64,000 nt of DNA from Acanthosepion pharaonis. Its lineage: Eukaryota > Mollusca > Cephalopoda > Sepiida > Sepiidae. Of this stretch, positions 55,376 to 64,000 are shown piece after piece. The DNA lies in contig CAHIKZ030001813.1 in NCBI GenBank assembly GCA_903632075.3, positions 1,847,001 to 1,911,000 of the forward strand, read 5' to 3'. Position 1 is the first letter of the stretch. Every line of letters starts with the position of its first letter. The translations under genes and the position numbers were made by a program. The notes beneath the pieces were generated by a model. That model did not search any database. It was given only the letters and a program-made list of their open reading frames with translations, and was not told the origin of the DNA.

Positions 55376-56992
55376 GAATTAAACTAAACAGGTTGCTTAC
55401 TCTGTGCATATCTAGACCTCAATTATCAACCGTCGACAATGTTCATCATACTACCGAGGCATCGAATATTTTTCTTCCTGACAATTTTCCTTTCCGGCCT
55501 TAAAGTTTTATCGCCAATCTTAAACCATCTGGTAGTTTCAAATTGTTGACTTTTCTTCTTATTCCCTTGACAATAATTTGTCAAAAAGGTATCTAAATTT
55601 CCTAGAAAGCATGAGCTCTGTAGGATCAATTTTCTCAGTGACATTTGCATTTAACGTCATTCGATAGACGCTCAAAAATTCTTGTAGTGCCGTTTCTTCA
55701 GCTTCCAAGGCGTTAGATTTTCTTAATGCACTTTTGAAGATATGATAAACCGCTCGGCTTGACCATTCTACCTCAGACGATAAATGGGCGTTGTCAAATG
55801 TTCAACTGCTTAGATTTTGCCGAAATTTTTAAACTCAGTAGAATTAAATTGATTTCCTTTATCGGATACCACACTCTCGTGTACTCCAAACCCTGCAAAA
55901 AGTTTACGTAAGAATTTAATCGCTATTGCGATACCAGGTCGTTTACATTTTAATATCTCGGGCCATTTTGTGAAACTGTCGACCAAAATTAAATATTATG
56001 AAACGTTTAGTAGTCTAGCAAAGTCCATTTATAGTCTTGTCCACGGTTTATCTGTCCTCGGCTATGGCTGTTAATTTAACATGGTGATTTTGCTGCTGAA
56101 TTACAACATTTATATTTTCTAACTGTAATTTAAATATATTTGTCCAACTTTGGCCAATAAACGTAGCTTCCCACCAAGAATTCATTCTCACTATTCACGG
56201 ATGTTTTGCATGGAATGGTTTCAAAATCCTTTTTTTTTTCCTTTTTTTTTTTTTTTGTAATGATAACGGAATTACTACTCATTCTGCATACAAAATTACT
56301 CCATCAAAAATAGAAAACCTTATATTATTGTTACCAGGTTTAATGTTAATTTTACTTCATTTCGACTTAACGTCATTCATAGTTTTTTTTTTAATAATCG
56401 TATCCTTTTTAGAATGAATTTTGATATCGCCTGTCTCGACAGTCAATACATTAATATTCTTACACAGCAGATTTTTAATTTCGCTTTCGGATTCCAGTGA
56501 AGAAATTACAATATCTTCCAAATTTTCTTTATATATTTCTATATCACTTTGAGTAAGCCATCTGCGCGTCCCAATTTTTTGACGTTAGAAATTCCATTTT
56601 GAAATCATAGTTCAATAAATCGTAGCCAAACGCAGTATGTGTTGGAATCCTTTTCTTAGGACCGAATATACTTAATAATAGACAATGATCAGTTTGCAGT
56701 ATGAATTTTCTAATATCATCCATTGAAATTTCTTTACGGCAAAAAATGTAGCAAGCGTTTCCTTTTCAATTTGACAGTCGTATTTTTCCGTATTTGTCAA
56801 ACATCTTAAAGCATGACTGACTGCTTTCACTGTACCGTCTTCGAATTTATGGGCTATTACCGCTCCAATGCCGTATTTGTTCGCGTCCGACACTGCTATT
56901 ATCTGTCGCTGCGGAACCGCAGTTAGTAGATTTGAAATTCCTTTAAAAGCTTTTTGACATTCCGCCGAGCAATTCCATTTCGTACCCACTTG

Positions 56993-57245
56993 AAGCGAGG
57001 CTACAAAATGATTACGGGTTCAAATTCAGTGAACTAAAATGTCAGTTCCTTAGGAATAAGATTAAATATTTAGGTCTGATAATTAACGAAAAAGGAAAAA
57101 GACCACATCCCGCAAGTGAAAGTATCATTAAAGGCATGTCTACCCGACAAATTTGGTGACTCTAAAATCATTTTTCTGATTAGGAAATTAAAATATTCAT
57201 ATGCTAGTTATATATAAATTTGACATGAATAATGAAATCTCTAAA
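56993..57245 (+). pseudogene. Inverted RT piece inside G1
   Basis: Plus-strand frame: LQNDYGFKFSELKCQFL and KIKYLGLIINEKGKRPHP, followed by a degraded segment where SFLG..NYY is usual. This is the reverse transcriptase block that belongs between YIDD and RNase H, but it lies in opposite orientation to both. Its two ends coincide with the points where the minus-strand frames stop matching. Confidence 0.85.
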
Positions 57246-58237
57246 ATACTTGCTGAAGCAGTTTTAAATGCTGTATTTTCGTAGCACTCTTAATAAATAT
57301 ATCATCTATATAAGCGACAGCATCGGCTACTTTTAGACCGAAATGTAATCTTCTAAATGTGTACAGTCAAATACTTCTGCCATTCCTCATCCACTTCGAT
57401 TTGAAAAAGTTTACCACTATTTAACTTGGCAAATATATCCTCTAGAGTTGCTCGGGGATGTGCATGTAGAAGGCAGTCATTCAACCCAGTCGAAAAATCT
57501 TCACATAAACGAATCATTATTTTTCTTAAAGCGCTGGAGTGGCGAATTCTGAATAATCTTTTTTATTTATAATTCGGTGTTAATAGGCTCCAACGTAGCA
57601 AAGGTAATTTTTGTTTTAGGCTTAAAAACTGGTATTACATTTTCTTTAAGTCTGAAAAATTCATTTGACTTTGTACATTTTCCCAACTCCTCTGAGAATA
57701 TTCGTAAATTTATTTTTTCAGTTTACTAAGTGTTTCTTTAACTACAATCTTTTTCTCTGACGAACAATTGATTTTTTCCACAGAATTAATTAATTGGCCA
57801 ATTCCATAGTTCAAATAATTCTAGCTAATCGACGCCTACCAAATTCGAATGGGAATTTTTTATTACGTAAACATGTTTTTTTTTTGTTTTTGTTTTTGTT
57901 TTTTTTTTTTTTTTACCCGCAAGAGCGAAGTTACAGGTAATTTATCCAAGAAAAATTAATTTCTTGACCGATATTCATCTTGCAACTTTGTCAGGGTTTT
58001 CAAGTTAAGCTTACTAGTTATGTTCTAAATTTGTTCATCAATAATTGTAACATCGCTACTAGTGTCCAACTGAAATCTCACCTTAGCGTTATTCATTTTT
58101 ACTGCTATGAATTTTCTATATTTTGAACTTTCTACTTTTTTTCGCTGGGTGTCACTAGTTTCAGCAAGTCAATTTGTGTTTCTATTGCTTTTCGACTTGC
58201 ATTAGTTTCGTTTGTAACCTGTTTTCCAGAATTAAAA

Positions 58238-58500
58238 CATTTTTGTTTTAAATGAACGGTCCTTTCTGAAATGAATCATACCAAAACATTTTTGTTTTTT
58301 TGAAATGAATCATACCACTGCCGTAGCATTTTTGTTTTAAATGAACGGTCCTTTCTGAAATGAATCATACCACTGCCGTAGCATTTTTTGTTTTAAATGA
58401 ACGGTCCTTTCTGAAATGAATCATACCACTGCCGTAGCATTTTTTGTTTTAAATGAACGGTCCTTTCTGAAATGAATCATACTCACTGCCGTAGTATTTT
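58238..58500. repeat. About 62-bp tandem repeat, 4-5 copies, at the zinc-knuckle region
   Basis: Units contain TTTTAAATGAACGGTCCTTT and TGAAATGAATCATACCACTG, then CCGTAGCATTT. Four units are nearly identical; one at the left is shortened. In the minus-strand frame the unit covers a degraded C.....Y..F.K zinc-knuckle-like string with a stop. Confidence 0.92.
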
Positions 58501-58699
58501 GTAAATTTGGCAGCATGTTTATTTCTCAATTTTCTTTTGGTACTACTGTCTTTTTTCGAAATACTTGTACATCTGACGTGCCATTTTCTTCGATTATCGC
58601 TGTAATGTGCCTTAAACTGGCAATTTTTGGCACTCTTCCGCAATAGCGTTAATGGTAATTGTTCTGTTGAATATTCCTTTATGACATCTAGACTTTAGG

Positions 58700-58915
58700 T
58701 ATTTAAATACAGTACTATTTCGGCGGCAAGGTCACATCATTTTACAGTTGGCATGCAACCGTAAGTTCTATACTAAAAGTTTCCTCTATTGCACGTTTCG
58801 CTAGTGAAAATTACATTCGGCTTCTTACTTCCAAGACAACTTTGATCTTCAAACATTTAATTGCAATATAAATCGTTATTTTCTGTCTTCAAACTTATCG
58901 GTCCTGATATGAAAT
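58700..58915 (+). pseudogene. CR1/Jockey-type LINE tail copy
   Basis: CAACCGTAAGTTCTATACTA, CTCTATTGCACGTTTCGCT and TCAAACATTTAATTGCAATA align with 10975-11090 in the same order, with frame-breaking changes. Confidence 0.72.
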
Positions 58916-59129
58916 TTTGGATTTACTCTATTCTTCATCTCCGTAACGGAAAATCTAAATGCAATATCCATCCTTATTTTCTGTCTGCTATGTTTAGGAT
59001 TCACTCCATTCCTTGTCAGCGTAAGGTAACTTTTCTGTGACTTTTCTATACATTTTTGATGGCGGTTATTCTCATGAACTTCAACGTCATGAATTTAAGC
59101 ATTGTACTATATTGGCAGTCTCATCATTT

Positions 59130-59478
59130 TAAATTGTAAATGCTAGATATAACCGTAAGTTCTACTCTAGCAGTTTCTTCTTTCGAGGTTCTCTCTTGTT
59201 TGAAACCGCAAGAGATTGTGATTCTTGCTTTCTTGCCAACCCAATCTGCAAAACGTTAAATAAACATCAGTCCTGATCTTCTGTTTTCTTGATTTTTCAT
59301 TTGTGGCTTCTGCTTTCATGTCAAACACGATCTTCAAAAGTGTACATGCAACATCAATGCTTATATTTATTTCTATTTCTCTTTAATATTGATTTTTTTT
59401 TCTCATATTTTCTCACACTCAGTAACCTATTTCTTCTTATTGGCTTTATTGCCTTACTTGGGATGAACTGCCTAAAAT
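59130..59478 (+). pseudogene. CR1/Jockey-type LINE tail copy with 3' end
   Basis: ATAACCGTAAGTTCTACTCT, TTTCTTCTTTCGAGGTTCTC and the 3' end ATTGCCTTACTTGGGATGAA align with 10975-11215. Confidence 0.72.
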
Positions 59479-60055
59479 GAAAACCAGTGAATGTGATTTT
59501 TCATTAAAACCGTACTCCCATCTGCCAGATAAATGCGAGCTAATTCATGCAATGGTCAAAATATGTCTGTTTCTTTAGCCCTGATTTTTTTCTGGTTGTT
59601 TACGCTGCCTGCCTACATCCCGCTGCTCTTTAATTACAGAATATATCTTTGATTTCGCTCCAAGATCAAGGCTGGCCTATTTCTGTCGATTTGTATTGTT
59701 CCAAGCATTGGTCTTTCAATTGATCTGTGTGCATGTCTAAGTTTGTTTTCAAACCTTTTAGTTAGTTTCTAGGTTTCACACACTTGCATCATAGCTGCCA
59801 TTATAGATTCAGTATAAACATAATATTTCAAGCATTACGGGGTCAGGAAGCGTCACTCCTCTGAAAGCAAAATGTAATTTTTTCAAGTTATTTTTTTTAA
59901 ACTGAAATGATTTCAACGTCATAATCAATAAAGAGGACATTTACTTTGTGACCGTATCTATGCTGTCAGGTTCTAGGTGCTAATAAACAGACATGAATAG
60001 ACTAATATCGATATATTTGAATAAACTCATATCAATATAGGCTTACTGCCACATC
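59479..60055. other. Unannotated DNA
   Basis: Nothing recognised. Confidence 0.55.
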
Positions 60056-60320
60056 ATTTTGAAACACTGGTCCCCTTAAGATCAGTGAAGTAACACCGAA
60101 CCTGGTCAGTACCTGCATGGGTGACCGCTTGGGAATACTAGCTGCTATAAGTTTGGGTGTGTTTGTAGTGACATGGATAATGACTCAGAATTGCTAATCT
60201 GACAGCCGAATTGCAATTACAGTCGGGTTCGTTTTATTTACTTACTTACTGGGAAATGTATATATCCACCTCTCCTCCTCCTGCTATGGGTTAATTAACA
60301 GGACTTGTATCACCCAAATC
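60056..60320 (+). mobile_element. 5S-tRNA dimeric SINE
   Basis: The 5S-like head at 60080-60165 is the best in the window: AACCTGGTCAGTACCTGCAT, then GGGTGACCGCTTGGGAATAC and TAGCTGCTATAAGTTTGGG. The tRNA-like part (GTGACATGGATAATGACTC, CGAATTGCAATTACAG) and the body (CCACCTCTCCTCCTCCTGC, TATGGGTTAATTAACAGGA) follow. Confidence 0.87.
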
Positions 60321-60654
60321 ATTATTATATCCAAAAAGTAGATAACATTGGGTAGAAATATTTAGATTTCAGCATTAGACAGCACATAGAGGCCAATATG
60401 CCGCTAAACAAAATCAACCAAACTTTAAAAATCATGTCATTAGAGAGATACATTGGAATAATTATCGATATGATAATGCATCAAGAGATTGTTTACAAAA
60501 TTCAAAGAAGAATCTGCAATGTTATAAGTCTTGACCTGCAATTTCGGCTTCAGTCTCTTCTCTCACTGCCATTACGCAGCCTCCCAGGTGATTATTCTGA
60601 TGAGCTTCCTCTTTGGTAACACAATTTCATGACTTTTGGCAGCTATGTCTCATC

Positions 60655-60930
60655 ATTTTAAGTTGAAATTGATAGATGTAATTATATGTCAATATATCGA
60701 CTCTAACAGTTTCTTTTCTCACAGTTTCGCCTGTTTAAAGCTGTAAGTGATTATGACTTTACGCTTTTCTGTCAACATCAATCTTCAAAACGTTAAATAA
60801 ATTGATCTTCTGTTTTATTAATTTCTGTTCTTTTTGTTCGTTGTACTCAATAACCTTTTCGCAGTTTCTTTCAGTTTTAATAACTACTTGAATTTTAACA
60901 GCTTCGTCGCCTTACTTGAATTGAAATGAT
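60655..60930 (+). pseudogene. CR1/Jockey-type LINE tail copy with 3' end
   Basis: TCTAACAGTTTCTTTTCTCA, a CTGTCAACATCAATCTTCAA string and the 3' end TCGTCGCCTTACTTGAATTG align with the tails at 59130 and 10975. Confidence 0.65.
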
Positions 60931-61435
60931 TTTAAAATATCTAAATTATTTCACTTAAAGAAAATCTAATTAATTTGATTTACTTTACTTATAAGCTAAG
61001 AAAGAGTTTTACAGAAATAAATCTGCTTATGGTTTTATTTTCTTATTTTTCTCGACACAAACTTTACTGCTCAGCCTAGTGTAGGTGTTGTCTAGACTGA
61101 AGTGGAAAGAAATGTATTATATGTATTATTATTTCTTATTTTAAATTCAGTGATATTGCATACATATCTTTTTATGCTTATGTATACATGAAATGGCACA
61201 ACTCACCTGTAAGTCAGTCACGCATGACAGACATACGCATATATATTATATAGTCATGATCGAAGCTACAAAGATTAATTTTCTGATTGAGTTTTGGATT
61301 CGAATCAGACCATGGTCGATTTGTCAGTTGACTTCTAGGCGTTATAGATCAACGTCCGGCACAAATGGAAAGTGCATGAAAATTATAATACGAATTTACC
61401 CAATCTTTCTAAGATAATTTAGCTAAATCCGAAAG
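60931..61435. other. Unannotated AT-rich DNA
   Basis: Nothing recognised. Confidence 0.55.
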
Positions 61436-61439
61436 CCGT

Positions 61440-61665
61440 CGATGGTTGTGCTAGCACGAAATCTCAAGTCATCGTGAACGAGGGTTTGAGCGTACCAGGT
61501 ATGTTCAAATTGTTAATGCCACCATATTATGCACTCTCTTCCAGAAATTAGGAACGTTCGCCATAGTTGCAGGAGTTGAGCTCTGTGTTTGTTGAACAAG
61601 CACACATGTTCGTAAACAGGTATCTGCAGGAGGAATTGGGTGGGTGACTTAGCAGACAGGTGTAA
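61440..61665 (+). mobile_element. tRNA-headed SINE, body copy
   Basis: Aligns with 31005-31190: GCTAGCACGAAATCTCAAGT, CATCGTGAACGAGGGTTTGA, GTTGAACAAGCACACATG. The tRNA-like head is missing, and it runs into (TA)n instead of (ATT)n. Confidence 0.75.
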
Positions 61666-61670
61666 CCGGA

Positions 61671-61673
<3 letters not shown>

Positions 61674-61733
<60 letters not shown>
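61674..61733. repeat. (TA)n(TG)n microsatellite
   Basis: TA for about 46 bases, then TG. It borders the left hammerhead-like unit. Confidence 0.97.
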
Positions 61734-61864
61734 CCTAATTGAATACATTAAAACATTATGCCTGCTTATTTTTATCATAATCCTTTCATATTCACGAATA
61801 TTTTCCGTATATTACCACTGAATGAGGCAAGAAATGCACTGTAACAGTGAGATTCATTTTATTT

Positions 61865-61905
61865 CCCAAGTACTTTCCATCTCTTTTTGAGATCATCATC
61901 AGGGG
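61865..61905 (-). ncRNA. Hammerhead-like motif, family F3c (left)
   Basis: Minus strand: CCC (61905-61903) pairs with GGG (61867-61865). The core is perfect CUGAUGA (61902-61896), then an extra U, stem II AUCUC/GAGAU, GAA (61877-61875), stem III AGUACU (61874-61869) and U (61868). The base before GAA is G where C is usual. Confidence 0.52.
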
Positions 61906-62154
61906 TGCAACTGGTAAGACAAAAACTATATGCAGCTATCTATTAATGAATTTTGTCTTTTGTGTCTAAATGCTACGGCTGACAGTTAAGGTTCAGGGTT
62001 CATTCGAACGTGAAAAGTTATCCATTATGGATTTTTTTCCTTTTTTGCTGGAATGACATGGTTGGTTGGGCGCGTATTAAAGCGTGAAATTTGTTCTTTT
62101 TTATAGGCATTTCAGAACATTATTACAGTATAATAGGTATTATTATCAGTTGCA

Positions 62155-62196
62155 CCTCTGATGATGATCTCAGAAAGAGATTAAAAGTACTTGGAA
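62155..62196 (+). ncRNA. Hammerhead-like motif, family F3c (right)
   Basis: Perfect CUGAUGA (62158-62164), an extra U, stem II AUCUC/GAGAU, then UAAAAGUACUU where GAAAGUACUU is expected. The GAA is damaged, so this copy is predicted to be inactive. Confidence 0.45.
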
Positions 62197-62356
62197 AATA
62201 AACGTGATTCTCAGTTACAGTGCATTTCTTGCTTTATTCAATTGTAATATATAGAAAAAATAGTGAGTATGAAAGGATTATGATATAAATAAGCAGACAT
62301 AATGTTTGTAATTTATTCAATCAGTTATGCCTAAAAGAGAATTTTCTGCCTAAATG

Positions 62357-62591
<235 letters not shown>

Positions 62592-62689
62592 CAATATATA
62601 TGATTAAACTAGATAACTCGTTACAGAGAGTTTGAGTGTTTCTTTAGAAATTTCTGATTAAACTAGATAACTCGCTTCTTTCTTAGAAA

Positions 62690-62825
62690 CTGTAACTAAG
62701 GTCTGCTCAACATAGATGCAATACTAGCCACAGGTTTGTTGAACAAACACAAAATGCGTCTGAGCAAGCGTCTGCATTTATCCTCGAATACGAGCGGCCA
62801 GCCAGTATATTTAATAGTAATGGTT
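62690..62825 (+). mobile_element. tRNA-headed SINE, 3' body copy
   Basis: Aligns with 31095-31190: ACTGTAACTAAGGTCTGCTC, GTTGAACAAACACAAAATGC, AGCAAGCGTCTGCA and CCAGCCAG. Confidence 0.75.
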
Positions 62826-63580
62826 GAATTAGTGGAAGCATTTGGGATTAATTGACCGAATAATTGATGATATTGTCGATTGAAATTTCTAAAAATACTT
62901 TTCTTACGCCTGTTAGTCATGAAATTAATCTATTTAAATCCATTGTTATCATTCTTTCTCGTAGATAGAAGTTCCCTTCTAAATCATTTGTTTTTATGGA
63001 AAAGTTCGATTATCTTATTATTTCTTCTTCTAGGTTCATGTGTTACTCATTTTTGTTGTTGCTTCTGTTGGAAGTCTTCAATGATTTTTTTTTATTTCTA
63101 TAGATCTCTTTGTCTCGTATTGTTTTCTTATATGTTCTGATGAAATGTATTTTAAAGGATTTATTCGTTCGACACCATTTTTATCCATTTTAGCGTTTTA
63201 TAGTTTAGATATTTCAGAACAGGTTGGATGCCATGCATGACATCCATGTCAGTCTATTTTCATGACTTTTATATAAGTTTCTATATTTGATGAAGTTATT
63301 TAAGAACTTGGTTTGATTTCAGGTGCTTTAATAATACGTTCAGCCCTTACATGTAGGTGTTGGCAAATGTCCTTGCATAATGTCAATTATGTGATTATCC
63401 ACTGAATTAAGTGCATTGACATGGAAAGCGATTATCTGGAAATGATAAGAAATAGTAACGAATTATTTAATCTAATTGATGAGATATATTGTTCCCTTTG
63501 CTCTGTCCGTGTCTAAAAATATCCTGTGTTGTTTAATTCTTGTCATTCAGTCTTCATTCCTTGATTTCACGAAATCCCCA
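62826..63580. other. Unannotated AT-rich DNA
   Basis: An open frame at 62880-63140 is rich in L/F/S and has no domain. Nothing else is recognised. Confidence 0.55.
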
Positions 63581-63710
63581 TTCTTCTTCTTCTTCTTCTT
63601 CTTCTTCTTCTTCTTCTTCTTCTTCTTCTTCTTCTTCTATGTTTCGTCTTTTTATTTTCTCTCTTGTTTATAATAATAATAATTATTATTATTGTTATTA
63701 TTATATAAAA
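63581..63710. repeat. (TTC)n and (AAT)n(ATT)n microsatellites
   Basis: TTC for about 58 bases (63581-63638), then AAT/ATT at about 63670-63705. Confidence 0.96.
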
Positions 63711-63831
63711 GAAATGACTGACGTAAACCTTTCAATATTTTGTAACGCAAAATGTAGAGAAAAGTAAAGATAAAATGTATAAAACATTTACTTGTAATTT
63801 TTTTTATATTTGTATGCAATTCTAAATATAA

Positions 63832-63902
63832 CATGAAGAAGACAGACACTGTCGAAACATTGGTAAACATCGTTAAAGTCAGTGACTTTTCGTTTTGTGT
63901 TG

Positions 63903-63955
<53 letters not shown>

Positions 63956-63957
63956 TA
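63832..63957 (+). mobile_element. Hammerhead-like remnant with (ATT)n tail
   Basis: AUGAAGA, extra A, stem II GACAG ACA CUGUC, GAAAC and ACAUU (63834-63866) follow the F4 layout, but C3 is changed or displaced. About 40 bases later an (ATT)n tract (63903-63957) begins. The tail type differs from the (TA)n units. Confidence 0.45.
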
Positions 63958-64000
63958 GTTCACATAACAGCGTAACATCTGGTCTTTACTGAAATTTTAT

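Larger units (their letters stand above)
55380..58670 (-). pseudogene. Gypsy-type retrotransposon relic (G1): gag knuckle, PR, RT, RNase H, IN
   Basis: Minus-strand order: zinc-knuckle-like region (58640-58450), protease with DTSSD (about 58055; DTGS is usual), RT with IRLCEDFSTGLND (57520), LEDIFAKLNSGKLFQIEVD (57440) and YIDD (57312-57301), RNase H with VSDANKYGIGAVIAH (56900) and EKETLA (56760), integrase with LVDSFTKWPEI and VVSDKGNQFNSTEF (55980-55850), and a C-terminal GDK...LGSMM region (55530-55440). Stops and frameshifts are numerous. One internal RT piece (about 56993-57245) is inverted. No LTRs are identified. Confidence 0.9.
61735..62340. mobile_element. Head-to-head pair of F3 hammerhead-like units
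   Basis: Left unit (minus, 61905 to 61735) and right unit (plus, 62150-62340) are inverted copies about 185 bp long that share CAGTTGCACC, the ribozyme-like motif, GAAATGCACTGTAAC, ATGAAAGGATTATGAT and AATAAGCAG. About 240 bp of unshared sequence lies between, and (TA)n lies outside both. The outer part also matches 44990-45110. Confidence 0.87.

Noticed and set aside
60080..60165. Possible 5S rRNA gene
   Set aside because: Only the 3' half aligns well, the 5' half is degraded, and it is joined to a repeated tRNA-like SINE body.
63476..63767. Open frames with poly-F and poly-S tracts
   Set aside because: They are translations of the (TTC)n microsatellite.

Overview
The window looks like repeat-packed, AT-rich intergenic DNA from an animal, most likely a mollusc and probably a cephalopod such as an octopus. 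I infer this from dozens of long (TA)n tracts, tRNA-Arg-like and 5S-rRNA-like SINEs, Penelope-like elements (PLEs), and relics of RTE, CR1/Jockey, gypsy and Tc1/mariner elements. I recognise no intact host gene, no functional rRNA or tRNA gene and no prokaryotic feature. Most open frames are translations of (TA)n, (CA)n or (TTC)n, or antisense shadows of dead transposons.

Layout. 0-17 kb: a palindromic element with a hammerhead-like motif (0.2-0.7 kb), an unidentified coding-like block (0.7-1.4 kb), local tandem repeats (2.4-3.6 kb), SINEs, and CR1/Jockey and RTE LINE fragments (7.9-16.3 kb). 17-24 kb: a cluster of short (TA)n-flanked foldback elements, two of which carry complete hammerhead ribozyme consensus motifs, followed by PLE copy 1 (minus). 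24-35 kb: microsatellites, a palindromic SINE, a solo LTR inserted in a 5S-tRNA SINE, a Tc1-like relic, a tRNA-headed SINE and PLE copy 2 (plus). 35.8-41.2 kb: an internally deleted gypsy element with paired terminal repeats and a primer-binding site, then a relatively GC-rich LINE with endonuclease, reverse transcriptase and C-terminal zinc motif. 41-51 kb: further hammerhead-like units with (TA)n tails and mariner relics. 51-64 kb: SINEs, RTE tails, a gypsy relic containing an inverted internal piece, a run of CR1/Jockey 3' ends, a head-to-head pair of hammerhead-like units and the longest (TA)n tract.

Main result. At least ten places share one architecture: stem I strand, CUGANGA-like core, hairpin (stem II), GAA, a very small self-complementary stem III (such as ACCGGU or AGUACU), one unpaired U, then the other stem I strand, usually followed within about 50-190 nt by (TA)n or (CA)n(TA)n. 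This is the type I hammerhead layout reported for PLEs and retrozymes. Two copies match every conserved position; the rest have a base change or one extra base before stem II. Both PLE copies also end in a dinucleotide repeat, and copy 1 carries a hammerhead-like core near its 3' end. I infer that many of the (TA)n microsatellites are tails of PLE-related, ribozyme-bearing non-autonomous elements, often arranged head to head as palindromes. Folding was done by eye and no database or program was used.
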